Positions 20,755 to 29,757 of a stretch of DNA of 33,120 nucleotides are shown here, piece by piece. A model generated the notes under the pieces. That model saw nothing but the letters and a program-made list of their open reading frames with translations, was not told where the DNA came from and searched no databases. The stretch comes from an uncultured Spartobacteria bacterium (GTDB lineage: Bacteria; Verrucomicrobiota; Verrucomicrobiia; Chthoniobacterales; UBA6821). Positions within the stretch are counted from its first letter, which is position 1, and each line of letters opens with the position of its first letter. The position numbers and the translations under genes were made by a program. The stretch spans positions 1-33,120 of the forward strand of contig CAIZIQ010000199.1 in the NCBI GenBank assembly GCA_903933015.1, in the 5' to 3' direction.

Positions 20755-21975
20755 ATGACTGCCGCCCTTCTGCTTTTAGTTGGTCTCCTGCTTGGTACGG
20801 TGATCGGATGGATTTTCAAGGATGCCAAGAGCCGCGGAGAACTCTCGATTGCGCAGTTCCGCGCTCAGCAGGCTGAGTCAGAGGCTCGGCGCCTTAGCAT
20901 CGAAGTCGCCAAGGCCACCGAGGGGCAGAACCAGTTAGCAGAAACACTGACCGCTCAGTTCAAGAACCTTGCTTCCGAGATCCTTGAGGAGCGGAGCAAG
21001 TCCTTTTCCCAATCCAGCAGTGAGAAACTTGGTGGACTCCTGACCCCGCTTCAGGAGCAGCTCGACCGTTTCCGCAAGCGGGTTGATGAGGTGCACGAAT
21101 CTCAAACCCGGAGTACGAGCGGTCTGCAGGAACATCTCAAAAGCCTATCCCAGCTCAATGTCCGTCTCTCTGAGGATGCGCGCAACCTGGCTTCTGCACT
21201 CAAGGGTGAATCCCAGCGTCGAGGTGCCTGGGGTGAGATGATCCTCGAGAGGACGCTTGAGCTCTCGGGGCTCGAGCGCGGCCGTGAATTTGAGCTTCAG
21301 GTCTCGACCGAGAACAGGCTCCGCCCTGATGCGGTGATTCACCTTCCGGAGGATCGTTTCATCGTGGTCGATTCGAAGGTATCGCTCGTCGATTACGAGC
21401 ACTCCTGCAATGCCGAGGGTGAGGAGGAGCGTCAGCGAGCCTTGGCCGATCATGCCGCTGCGGTACGCCAGCACATCAAGTCACTCTCTGAAAAAGGATA
21501 TCCCGATCTCTTCGAGGGTAAGACTCCCGAGGTGGTGATGATGTTCCTGCCGATCGAACCTGCCTTCGGTGCGGCACTCATGGCTGATCCTAAGCTTTTC
21601 GAATTTGCCTTTGCTCATCGGGTAATTCTGGTGACACCGAGCACCCTGCTGGCAGCCCTCCGAACGGTGAACAATGTCTGGAAGGTCGAGAAGCAGACCA
21701 AGAATGTCCTCGAGATCGCGCGTCTCGGAGGAGTCCTGCATGATAAACTGAGCGAGTTCGCCAAGGGGTTGCTGCTGGTCAGGCAGCGACTTGCCCAGGC
21801 GACTGAGGCACATGACGAATCGATTGCGCGACTCAAGGATCAGCGTGGCAATATCCTTGGAACCGCCATACGGCTCCAAGAACTCGGGGCCAAGGCCGAG
21901 AAACAAATGCCGGCTGAGCTCCTGCCTGAATCTGTTGAATCAGTTAAATCCTCAGAGCCGCCACGCCTGGGCTGA
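20755..21975 (+). CDS. rmuC: DNA recombination protein RmuC homologue
   Basis: N-terminal TM and coiled coil, RGAWGEMILERTLELSGLERGREFELQ, DAVIHLPEDRFIVVDSKVSLVDYE, VVMMFLPIEPAFGAAL. Confidence 0.95.
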   Translation: MTAALLLLVGLLLGTVIGWIFKDAKSRGELSIAQFRAQQAESEARRLSIEVAKATEGQNQLAETLTAQFKNLASEILEERSKSFSQSSSEKLGGLLTPLQEQLDRFRKRVDEVHESQTRSTSGLQEHLKSLSQLNVRLSEDARNLASALKGESQRRGAWGEMILERTLELSGLERGREFELQVSTENRLRPDAVIHLPEDRFIVVDSKVSLVDYEHSCNAEGEEERQRALADHAAAVRQHIKSLSEKGYPDLFEGKTPEVVMMFLPIEPAFGAALMADPKLFEFAFAHRVILVTPSTLLAALRTVNNVWKVEKQTKNVLEIARLGGVLHDKLSEFAKGLLLVRQRLAQATEAHDESIARLKDQRGNILGTAIRLQELGAKAEKQMPAELLPESVESVKSSEPPRLG

Positions 21976-21980
21976 AATCG

Positions 21981-22793
21981 ATGAAAAACATAAGGGCTAC
22001 ACGATTTTTTCTTCTGATTGCCTTGGCAGTTATTGGGTTGGTCGCTTGCCGGAAGTCCCCTGATGACCACGGTTCGCAGCCTCTCTCGCTCATCGTCGGG
22101 ATGGATTTGTCCTATCCTCCATTCGAGACCATTGATGCGCAGGGAGATCCCGCTGGGATCAGCGTCGATTTGGCCAAATCCCTCGGAGAGTTCCTTCATC
22201 GACCGATCCGGATCGTGAACATTCCCTTCACCGGTCTCATTCCATCACTCCTGACCGGCAAAATCGACCTCATCATTTCATCGATGACCGCAACCGTGGA
22301 GAGGGAAAAGACAATCTCCTTCTCCGACCCCTACCTTACGATCGGTCTTGCACTTCTTGCTGGCAGTAAATCTGGAATTTCAGGAGCCAAGGATCTTGAT
22401 CATCCCACCCGTACGATTGCCGTGAGGCAGGGGACGACGGCCCAAGTCTGGGCACAGAAACATCTCACGCAGGCCAAGGTGCTGGTGTTCGACAAGGAAT
22501 CCTCTGCTGTTCTTGAAGTCGTCCAAGGCAAGGCCAATGGCTTTCTCTATGATCAGATGAGCGTCTGGAAGAACCATCAGGAGCATCCCTCCGAGACCAT
22601 GGCCCTGCTTGCCCCCATACAGACCGAGTCGTGGGCGATCGGAATCCGTCCGGGTGATACGGAGTTGCGCGCCCAAGTGAATGCCTTTCTGAAGGCTTTT
22701 CGAGCCTCCGGTGGATTTGAGCGTCTCGGCGATCACTACCTCAAGGATCAGAAAGAGGCTTTTGCCAAAGCCGGAATCCCCTTTTATTTTTAA
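21981..22793 (+). CDS. Amino-acid-type ABC transporter substrate-binding lipoprotein (SBP family 3)
   Basis: Lipobox-like GLVAC; VGMDLSYPPFETIDAQGDPAGISVDLAKSLGEFL, LTGKIDLIISSMTATVEREKTISFSDPYLTIG. No permease or ATPase adjacent. Confidence 0.92.
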   Translation: MKNIRATRFFLLIALAVIGLVACRKSPDDHGSQPLSLIVGMDLSYPPFETIDAQGDPAGISVDLAKSLGEFLHRPIRIVNIPFTGLIPSLLTGKIDLIISSMTATVEREKTISFSDPYLTIGLALLAGSKSGISGAKDLDHPTRTIAVRQGTTAQVWAQKHLTQAKVLVFDKESSAVLEVVQGKANGFLYDQMSVWKNHQEHPSETMALLAPIQTESWAIGIRPGDTELRAQVNAFLKAFRASGGFERLGDHYLKDQKEAFAKAGIPFYF

Positions 22794-22881
22794 TCAAAGG
22801 TTCCGCTTGGGCCCCCCTCAGGCCTATAATCTGAAACCCTAAAGCCGAACTCCCTTTCACTTTCATTCTCACTCCATCTTT

Positions 22882-23811
22882 ATGAAAACAGCACTCCTCT
22901 TCTCCGGTCAGGGAGCCCAAGCCGTCGGCATGGGCAAGGACCTTGCCGCCAGCTACCCTGCTGCCGCTGATCTCTTCGCCAAGGCCGATGGGATTCTCGG
23001 TTACTCCCTTTCGCAGATCGCCTTCGAGGGGCCTGTCGATGAACTCACCAAGACCTCTGTTTGCCAGCCCGCGCTCTATACTCATGGGCTAGCTGCTCTG
23101 GCCGTCCTGAAGGAGAAGTTCCCTGCTCTTTCCTTTGATGCCGCCGCCGGTCTCTCTCTTGGGGAATTCACTGCCCATGCCTCAGCCGGAACCTTTGATT
23201 TCGAGACCGGACTACGATTGGTCGATCAGCGTTCCCGTTTCATGCAGGAGGCCTGCGAGGCCACCGAGGGGGGAATGGCAGCCATTATCGGGGCCGATGA
23301 GCAGGGGGTGCGTGATCTTGCAGCTGCTGCAGATGTCGATGTGGCCAATTTCAACAGCCCTGGTCAGATCGTTATCTCCGGGGAGAAGTCAAAGATCGCC
23401 CTTGCTGTCGGCATGGCCAAGGAATTCGGAGCCCGCAAAGCGGTCGAGTTGACCGTGGCAGGAGCCTTCCATTCCCGTCTCATGGAACCCGCCTACCAGC
23501 GCCTGAGCGCGGTACTTTCCGAGACTCCGATCGTCATGCCGCGGGTAACCGTCGTTGGAAATGTGGATGCCCGTCCTGCAGGATCACCCGATGCCATTCG
23601 CAAGTCACTTGCCGATCAGGTCACGGGATCGGTCTGCTGGACCGCCAGCATCGAGTACATGATCGACCACCTCGGTATCATGCGATTCCTCGAACTCGGC
23701 CCCGGCGGAATCATTGCTGGCCTCGTCGGTCGTATCCGCAAGGGCACTGAAGTCATCAGCGTCTCCGATGCCGCTTCCCTCGAGGCGGCTCTACCGACAC
23801 TTCATTCGTAG
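22882..23811 (+). CDS. fabD: Malonyl CoA-acyl carrier protein transacylase
   Basis: FSGQGAQAVGMGKDL, AAGLSLGEFTAHASAG (GxSxG), AGAFHSRLMEPA. Confidence 0.97.
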   Translation: MKTALLFSGQGAQAVGMGKDLAASYPAAADLFAKADGILGYSLSQIAFEGPVDELTKTSVCQPALYTHGLAALAVLKEKFPALSFDAAAGLSLGEFTAHASAGTFDFETGLRLVDQRSRFMQEACEATEGGMAAIIGADEQGVRDLAAAADVDVANFNSPGQIVISGEKSKIALAVGMAKEFGARKAVELTVAGAFHSRLMEPAYQRLSAVLSETPIVMPRVTVVGNVDARPAGSPDAIRKSLADQVTGSVCWTASIEYMIDHLGIMRFLELGPGGIIAGLVGRIRKGTEVISVSDAASLEAALPTLHS

Positions 23812-23815
23812 CCTC

Positions 23816-24106
23816 ATGTTCCTTGCCTTTGGAATGCCGGCTGCGCCGGAGTGGATCTTCATTGGGATTCTGGCACTTGTCCTTCTTGGGCCCAAGAAAC
23901 TACCGGAACTCGCTCGTGGACTTGGCAAGGCGCTTGGGGAACTGCAGAAAGCCAAAGAGGACTTCCACCGCGAGATCGCCGGGGTTCCTCCGCTGCCCAA
24001 GATCGAGCCGCCGCAGGGACTTCAGTCAACAACTTCAGAGATAGCTTCTCCAACGGAAACTGGGGTTACCCCTGCCCAGCCTGTTTCTCCTCAGGAAAAG
24101 AAGTAG
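23816..24106 (+). CDS. Twin-arginine translocase TatA/TatB family protein
   Basis: MPAAPEWIFIGILALVLLGPKKLPELARGLGKALGELQKAKEDF; ATG at 23816, 4 nt after the fabD stop; the ORF-track start overlaps fabD. Confidence 0.92.
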   Translation: MFLAFGMPAAPEWIFIGILALVLLGPKKLPELARGLGKALGELQKAKEDFHREIAGVPPLPKIEPPQGLQSTTSEIASPTETGVTPAQPVSPQEKK

Positions 24107-24200
24107 CCATAAAAGACGCCTACCCAGTCAGCTTTTGTGGTTAATAATCAATCTAGTTTTTCCTATCTTCCTGTTTTCCAGATTAAGTTCTCAGTTTTTG

Positions 24201-25244
24201 TCAGAGGGTGGCCATGTCGATCACGAAGCGGTACTTCACATCGTTCTTGAGCATGCGGGCGTAGGCCTCGTTGATCTTTCCCATCGGGATCAACTCCACA
24301 TCGCTCGCGATCCCATGCTCGGCACAATAATCGAGCATCTCTTGGGTCTCAGGTAGTCCACCGACCAGTGAACCGACGAGTCGCTTCCGTCCTCCCACAA
24401 GGCTGAAGGCATGCACCGCAGCGGGGACTTCGGGAACGCCGACCAGGCACATCGTGCCATCCCGCTTGAGCAGCGAGAGATAGGCATTGAGATCATGATT
24501 TGCAGAGACGGTATCGAGGATGAAGTCGAACGTTCCCGTTGCCCCCTCCATCTGCTCGGGAGAGGTGGAGAGGATCACCTCGTCTGCGCCAAGTTTCTTG
24601 GCATCGGCGATTTTACCCTCGGAGGTCGTGAAACAGACGACGTGCGCTCCAAAAGAGTGAGCGAACTTCAGGGCCATGTGCCCCAAGCCACCCAGGCCTA
24701 CGACGCCGACCTTCTTGCCGGGACCCACCTTCCAGTGGCGAAGGGGTGAGTAGGTTGTGATTCCTGCGCACAGGAGTGGAGCTGCAGCGGCAGGATCGAT
24801 CTTGTCCGAAACTTTCAGGACAAAGCGCTCGTCGACGACGATCTGGTTCGAGTAGCCGCCGAAGTTCAGACCCTTACCATCACGGGTCTTGCTGTTGTAG
24901 GTGCCGGTGAAGTGATTCTCACAATAGTTCTCCAGGCCCTCATTGCAGCTGGGACAGGTCCGGCAGGAATCGACAAAACAGCCGACACCAACACGATCCC
25001 CCGGCACGAACTTAGTGACGGCAGAGCCGACCTGCTTCACTGTGCCGATAATTTCATGTCCCGGCACCATCGGGTAGAGAGAGCCACCCCACTCGTCACG
25101 CGACATGTGAATGTCGGTGTGGCAGACACCACAGTGAGAAATCTCGAGATGAACGTCATGGGTCCCCGGTTCGCGGCGTTCAAAGGAGAAGGGAGCAATC
25201 GGGGAAGTGGAGCTTTGGGCGGCGTAGCCTTTGGTAGGAAGCAT
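24201..25244 (-). CDS. Zinc-dependent NAD(P)-dependent alcohol dehydrogenase (cinnamyl-alcohol-dehydrogenase-like)
   Basis: HCGVCHTDIHMSRDEWGGSLYPMVPGHEIIGTV, GVGCFVDSCRTCPSCNEGLENYCE, VGVVGLGGLGHMALKFAHSFGAHV. Confidence 0.95.
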   Translation of the reverse strand: MLPTKGYAAQSSTSPIAPFSFERREPGTHDVHLEISHCGVCHTDIHMSRDEWGGSLYPMVPGHEIIGTVKQVGSAVTKFVPGDRVGVGCFVDSCRTCPSCNEGLENYCENHFTGTYNSKTRDGKGLNFGGYSNQIVVDERFVLKVSDKIDPAAAAPLLCAGITTYSPLRHWKVGPGKKVGVVGLGGLGHMALKFAHSFGAHVVCFTTSEGKIADAKKLGADEVILSTSPEQMEGATGTFDFILDTVSANHDLNAYLSLLKRDGTMCLVGVPEVPAAVHAFSLVGGRKRLVGSLVGGLPETQEMLDYCAEHGIASDVELIPMGKINEAYARMLKNDVKYRFVIDMATL

Positions 25245-25615
25245 GATGATAGGTGTTGGAGGGATTCAATCGTGGCCGATCAGGGAAGATCTGCAATGAC
25301 AATTGATGGTTTCTTCATGGAGCAATCCAGATCACTTTTCATCCCTGTTTTTCACCTCAATTTATTCCGGATTGAACATGATTCTGGGGTCGCCAAATCT
25401 GTTCTACAGAGCTAAAAATATCATCTTGTCCTGCAAAGGAGAAAAGCAGACCCAAATCGATAGCGATTCGGCCCAAATTTGAAACATATCCAGGATCTCT
25501 TCAACCGGAGCAGCCAAGTGCGGCAGCATGCCCACCCCAAGTTCCCCCCTTGTACCTTTAACTCGCTCCCCCCTTGCAGCTTAGCCCCCATATCTAAACT
25601 CCTCTTTTCCCAACT

Positions 25616-26497
25616 ATGAAACGTAAAGGCATCGTTCTCGCCGGAGGATCCGGTTCCCGTCTCCATCCCTTGACCATGGCCGTGAGTAAGCAACTCATGC
25701 CCGTCTATGACAAGCCGATGATCTACTACCCGATCTCAGTGCTTATGCTCGCCGGGATTCGGGAGATCCTGATCATCTCGACACCGCATGACCTGCCTGC
25801 TTTTCGCCGCCTCCTGGGTGATGGTTCCCGATATGGGGTGCGGTTTGAGTATGCCGAGCAGCCTTCTCCTGATGGTCTTGCACAGGCTTTTCTTATTGGT
25901 GCGGAGTTCTTGGCTGGATCTCCTGCTGCCTTGGTTCTGGGAGACAACCTCTTCTATGGCCATGACTTCACGGATACTCTGGCAGAGGCTGATGCGCTTC
26001 ATCATCAGTCGACGGTCTTCGGTTACGAGGTTGCTGATCCTACAGCCTACGGTGTTGTCGAGTTTGATGCGGACGGTTGCGCCATCTCGCTTGAGGAAAA
26101 GCCCGTTGAGCCGAAAAGTAACTACGCCGTCCCCGGTCTCTATTTTTATAGTTCCGATGTCGTGGAGATGGCCCGCAAGCTTCAACCTTCGAAGAGAGGT
26201 GAGCTTGAGATCACTGATTTGAACAGGCTCTACCTCGAGGAGGGAAGACTCCATGTCCAGAAGCTAGGCCGCGGCACGGCGTGGCTCGATACTGGAACTC
26301 ATGATTCCTTGCTGGAGGCCGCTGATTTCGTCCGCGCCATCCAGAACCGACAGGGTCTCCGTATTGCCTGCCTCGAGGAGATCGGTCTTCAAATGGGTTT
26401 CTTGGATGAGGAAGCCTTTGAGCGCTCCCTCGAACCACTGGGAAAATCGAGCTACGGAACCTATCTCCGAAATGTTCTCAAACGCAGAAAAAAGTAA
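25616..26497 (+). CDS. rfbA: Glucose-1-phosphate thymidylyltransferase
   Basis: [54 protein letters not shown]. Confidence 0.98.
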   Translation: MKRKGIVLAGGSGSRLHPLTMAVSKQLMPVYDKPMIYYPISVLMLAGIREILIISTPHDLPAFRRLLGDGSRYGVRFEYAEQPSPDGLAQAFLIGAEFLAGSPAALVLGDNLFYGHDFTDTLAEADALHHQSTVFGYEVADPTAYGVVEFDADGCAISLEEKPVEPKSNYAVPGLYFYSSDVVEMARKLQPSKRGELEITDLNRLYLEEGRLHVQKLGRGTAWLDTGTHDSLLEAADFVRAIQNRQGLRIACLEEIGLQMGFLDEEAFERSLEPLGKSSYGTYLRNVLKRRKK

Positions 26498-26527
26498 CCT
26501 TCGGTTCCTTACCTAAAGCCTTAGCCC

Positions 26528-27079
26528 ATGCAAAAACTCCCAACCAAAATTCATGATGCGTTCCTGCTGAAGCCGAAAGTGTTCGGTGATGCGCGTGGAT
26601 TTTTCCTAGAGTCTTGGAATAAAAAGACGTTTCTCGAACTCGTTGGCGACTTTGATTTTGTTCAGGATAATCACTCCCGTTCTTCCAAACATGTCCTTCG
26701 CGGACTGCATTATCAGTCCGGCGATACCGCTCAGGGAAAACTCGTCTGGGTTACGGCAGGAACTGTTTATGACGTACTTGTGGACCTTCGTAAAAGCTCC
26801 CCGACCTATGGCCAATGGGACGGCTACTACCTGACGGCGGATGCGCATGAGCGTCTCTGGGTTCCTCCTGGATGTGCCCATGGTTTTTTGGTTGTCAGCG
26901 ACACGGCTGATTTCCACTACAAGGTGACGTCGCTCTACTCCCCCAAGGACGAACGCGCCCTTCGCTGGGATGATCCCCACCTTGCGATTACTTGGCCCAT
27001 TGAGATTGGTATCAATCCGCTTGTTTCTCCCAAAGATGCATCTGCAGCCTCCTTCGCCGACTGTGAGAAATACGCATAA
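26528..27079 (+). CDS. rfbC: dTDP-4-dehydrorhamnose 3,5-epimerase
   Basis: DARGFFLESWNKKTF, FVQDNHSRSSKHVLRGLHYQ, GKLVWVTAGTVYDVLVDLRKSSPTYGQW, VPPGCAHGFLVVSD. Confidence 0.97.
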   Translation: MQKLPTKIHDAFLLKPKVFGDARGFFLESWNKKTFLELVGDFDFVQDNHSRSSKHVLRGLHYQSGDTAQGKLVWVTAGTVYDVLVDLRKSSPTYGQWDGYYLTADAHERLWVPPGCAHGFLVVSDTADFHYKVTSLYSPKDERALRWDDPHLAITWPIEIGINPLVSPKDASAASFADCEKYA

Positions 27080-27132
27080 AAGGGAATTTGGACAAATATT
27101 GACATAAATTGGCGGGGTGCGAAATTGATGCT

Positions 27133-27396
27133 ATGAATGTTTCCCTAACCACAGAAATGGAGCAGTGGGTGCAGCAGAAAGTAGGAAGTGGGCTCTATAC
27201 CTCTGCTAGCGAGGTAGTTAGAGAGGCTATTCGGGCTCTCCATGCCAAGGAAACGCGCAATAGCACCAAGCTCGCCAATTTGCGTGATGCACTTCAGCAG
27301 GGCATCGATACTGCTGATCAGGGTGACCTCTTGGAGTGGGATGAAACCGTTGCCATGGAAATCAAGCAGACTGGTCGGAAGCGTCGCCAAGCATGA
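27133..27396 (+). CDS. ParD/CopG-like type II antitoxin
   Basis: MNVSLTTEMEQWVQQKVGSGLYTSASEVVREAIRALHAKE is a ParD-family RHH pattern; overlaps the downstream toxin ORF by ATGA; start at 27133 rather than 27109. Confidence 0.9.
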   Translation: MNVSLTTEMEQWVQQKVGSGLYTSASEVVREAIRALHAKETRNSTKLANLRDALQQGIDTADQGDLLEWDETVAMEIKQTGRKRRQA

Positions 27397-27689
27397 GGCT
27401 CCTTCTATCGGGGAGAGCCAAACAGGATCTCATCGAGATCTGGGAGTATATCGCTTCGCATGATGAAGAGGCAGCCGATCAATACATCGATCACTTGAGG
27501 CGACGCGCCATGGAGTTGATAACTCACCCTGAGCTTGGTCGTAGCCGAGACGACATCCATCACGGTATTCGCAGTTTGCTTTCCAGAAACCACCTTCTTT
27601 TTTACCGGATCCGAGCCAATGAGATTCAGATCCTAAGAATCCTCCATGGCAGCATGGATCTTCCAAACCAAGACTTTCCTACAGCCTAA
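27393..27689 (+). CDS. RelE/ParE-family toxin
   Basis: MRLLLSGRAKQDLIEIWEYIASHDEEAADQYIDHLRRRAMELITHPELGRSRDDIHHGIRSLLSRNHLLFYRI is a ParE-family pattern. Confidence 0.92.
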   Translation: MRLLLSGRAKQDLIEIWEYIASHDEEAADQYIDHLRRRAMELITHPELGRSRDDIHHGIRSLLSRNHLLFYRIRANEIQILRILHGSMDLPNQDFPTA

Positions 27690-27728
27690 TAGCCTAAAGC
27701 CTAAACCCCTCTCACTTTCACTTTCCCC
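27679..27728 (+). repeat. CCTAAA-type plus CACTTTC-type degenerate intergenic repeat preceding rfbB
   Basis: cctacagcctaatagcctaaagcctaaacccctctcactttcactttcccc directly before the ATG. Confidence 0.6.
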
Positions 27729-28793
27729 ATGTCCACCATCCTCGTCACCGGCGGCGCCGGCTTCATCGGTTCCAACTTCGTCCTCGACTGGATCGCTCTT
27801 GAGAACGACTCCGTCGTCAACCTCGACAAGCTCACCTACGCCGGGAACCTCCAGAACCTCGCCTCCCTCAAGGGGAACTCCCGCCACACCTTTGTCCGTG
27901 GCGATATCGGGGATGCCGAACTTGTCGCCAAACTCCTTACTGAGCATCGCCCCCGCGCAATCGTCAACTTTGCCGCCGAGTCCCATGTCGATCGCTCCAT
28001 CCATGGGCCTGCCGAGTTTATCCAGACCAATATCGTCGGCGCCTTCACCCTCCTAGAGGCCACTCGCGCCTACTGGAATGGCCTCGATGATGCGGCAAAG
28101 AAGGCCTTCCGCTTCCTCCACGTCTCCACCGACGAGGTCTATGGATCACTGGCTCCGACCGATCCTGCCTTCACCGAGACCAAGCAGTACGAGCCCAATA
28201 GTCCGTATTCAGCGAGCAAGGCCGCTTCGGATCACCTCGTCCGTGCCTACCATCACACCTACGGCCTTCCTGTCCTCACGACGAACTGCTCCAACAACTA
28301 CGGTCCCTACCACTTCCCTGAGAAGCTCATCCCTCTCGTCATCCACAACGCCCTCGCCGGCAAGCCACTCCCCATCTACGGCGATGGGCAACAGGTGCGC
28401 GACTGGCTCTATGTGAAGGACCATGCCTCCGCCATCCGCCGCGTCCTCCAGGCAGGCGGGGTGGGGGAGACCTACAACGTCGGTGGCTGGAATGAGAAGC
28501 CGAACCTCGACGTCGTCCACACCCTCTGTGCCATCCTTGATGAGCTATCACCCCGTGCCGATGGGAAGAGCTACAAAGAGCAGATCACCTACGTTACCGA
28601 TCGTCCCGGTCACGACCGCCGCTACGCCATCGACGCTACCAAAATCAACCGCGAGCTCGGCTGGAAACCCGCCGAGACCTTCGAGACCGGTATCCGTAAG
28701 ACGGTGCAGTGGTACCTCGACAACCAGGAGTGGGTGACCAACGTAACCTCCGGCGCCTACAAGGAGTGGGTGCAGACGCAATATCGTGCGTAG
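27729..28793 (+). CDS. rfbB: dTDP-glucose 4,6-dehydratase
   Basis: [91 protein letters not shown]. Confidence 0.98.
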   Translation: MSTILVTGGAGFIGSNFVLDWIALENDSVVNLDKLTYAGNLQNLASLKGNSRHTFVRGDIGDAELVAKLLTEHRPRAIVNFAAESHVDRSIHGPAEFIQTNIVGAFTLLEATRAYWNGLDDAAKKAFRFLHVSTDEVYGSLAPTDPAFTETKQYEPNSPYSASKAASDHLVRAYHHTYGLPVLTTNCSNNYGPYHFPEKLIPLVIHNALAGKPLPIYGDGQQVRDWLYVKDHASAIRRVLQAGGVGETYNVGGWNEKPNLDVVHTLCAILDELSPRADGKSYKEQITYVTDRPGHDRRYAIDATKINRELGWKPAETFETGIRKTVQWYLDNQEWVTNVTSGAYKEWVQTQYRA

Positions 28794-28926
28794 GGTCTAG
28801 GTTCTGGGTTGTTAGGAATTAGGGTTTAATAAAACAGCTTCATTAGATAGCTGAAGCCTACTAATGACATACAGCCTAGAAAACTAATACCTAATCTCTC
28901 CGGTTCCTCTCCCCTATAGCCTAATC

Positions 28927-28945
28927 TCCTAACACCTAAACCCCT
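28927..28945 (+). repeat. 19-nt exact repeat, copy 1 (TCCTAACACCTAAACCCCT)
   Basis: Identical to 30079-30097; ends 6 nt before the GTG at 28952. Confidence 0.85.
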
Positions 28946-28951
28946 CCCTTC

Positions 28952-29719
28952 GTGTCTCCCGACATTGCCTACTGCTGGCGGCTTTTTACCAAGCTGACCT
29001 GGACAAATTTTAAGCTACGCTACTATGGCAGCTATCTGGGCTACTTCTGGTCGCTCCTGAAGCCACTTGGACTCTTTGGAGTTCTTTACATCGTCTTCAC
29101 CGTCGTGATGAAGCAGTCTACGCCTCACTATGGCGTCTTCCTGCTCTTGGGCATCATCCTCTGGGATTTTTTTGTTTCGGGTACCATGGCGGGTATGAAC
29201 GGTTTTATCGGTAACTATCAGATGATCCGCAAAGTCTACTTGCCTCGTATCATCTTAGTGGCAGCAGCGGTTTCCAGTGCCTTCATAGGACTCTTCTTCA
29301 ATCTCATTATTTTCGTCGTTTTCGCACTGCTGGATGGCGTGCGCTTTACTCCGAAAGCCCTCTGGTTTTTGCCCTTGATAGCGGCTTTCTACCTACTGGT
29401 TCTGGGCATTGGGTTCATTCTCAGTATTGTTGTGGTTAAGGTGCGAGACACCCTCAGCCTTTGGGAAGTCGTTACCCAGTTGGGATTCTGGGCTACTCCG
29501 GTCATGTATCCCATGAAGATGGTTCCGGAAAAGTGGCGATTCTTCCTGTTTCTTAACCCGATGAGCGGAATCATTGATTATTCACGCTATCTTCTCGTGG
29601 GCATCGGTGGCCTCACTAAGATCGGTTACTGCTACGTGCTTGGAGTTAGTTTGATTTTCTTTATTCTCGGAGTCCTTGTCTTCAAGACCAAGGAAGGAGA
29701 GATGGTTGAGGACCTCTAA
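28952..29719 (+). CDS. ABC-2 type polysaccharide/O-antigen export permease (Wzm-like)
   Basis: LTWTNFKLRYYGSYLGYFWSLLKPLGLFGVLYIVFTVVMK, six hydrophobic segments, FLFLNPMSGIIDYSRYLLVG; GTG start. Confidence 0.93.
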   Translation: MSPDIAYCWRLFTKLTWTNFKLRYYGSYLGYFWSLLKPLGLFGVLYIVFTVVMKQSTPHYGVFLLLGIILWDFFVSGTMAGMNGFIGNYQMIRKVYLPRIILVAAAVSSAFIGLFFNLIIFVVFALLDGVRFTPKALWFLPLIAAFYLLVLGIGFILSIVVVKVRDTLSLWEVVTQLGFWATPVMYPMKMVPEKWRFFLFLNPMSGIIDYSRYLLVGIGGLTKIGYCYVLGVSLIFFILGVLVFKTKEGEMVEDL

Positions 29720-29737
29720 GCACGCAGTGCTTAGAGG
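29713..29737. other. 11-bp perfect hairpin overlapping the permease stop codon
   Basis: CCTCTAAGCAC gca GTGCTTAGAGG; the TAA stop is 29717-29719; no T-tract follows. Confidence 0.8.
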
Positions 29738-29757
29738 AGGTATTTAGGAGTTAGGCT

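Noticed and set aside
21981-22793. Complete amino-acid ABC transporter operon
   Set aside because: Only the solute-binding lipoprotein is present; rmuC and fabD flank it.
25528-25577. CCCCCCTTG direct repeat upstream of rfbA
   Set aside because: Only two short copies (ttccccccttgta, ctccccccttgca); too short to interpret.
27679-27728. CRISPR array
   Set aside because: Units are far too short and irregular, with no spacers and no cas genes in the window.
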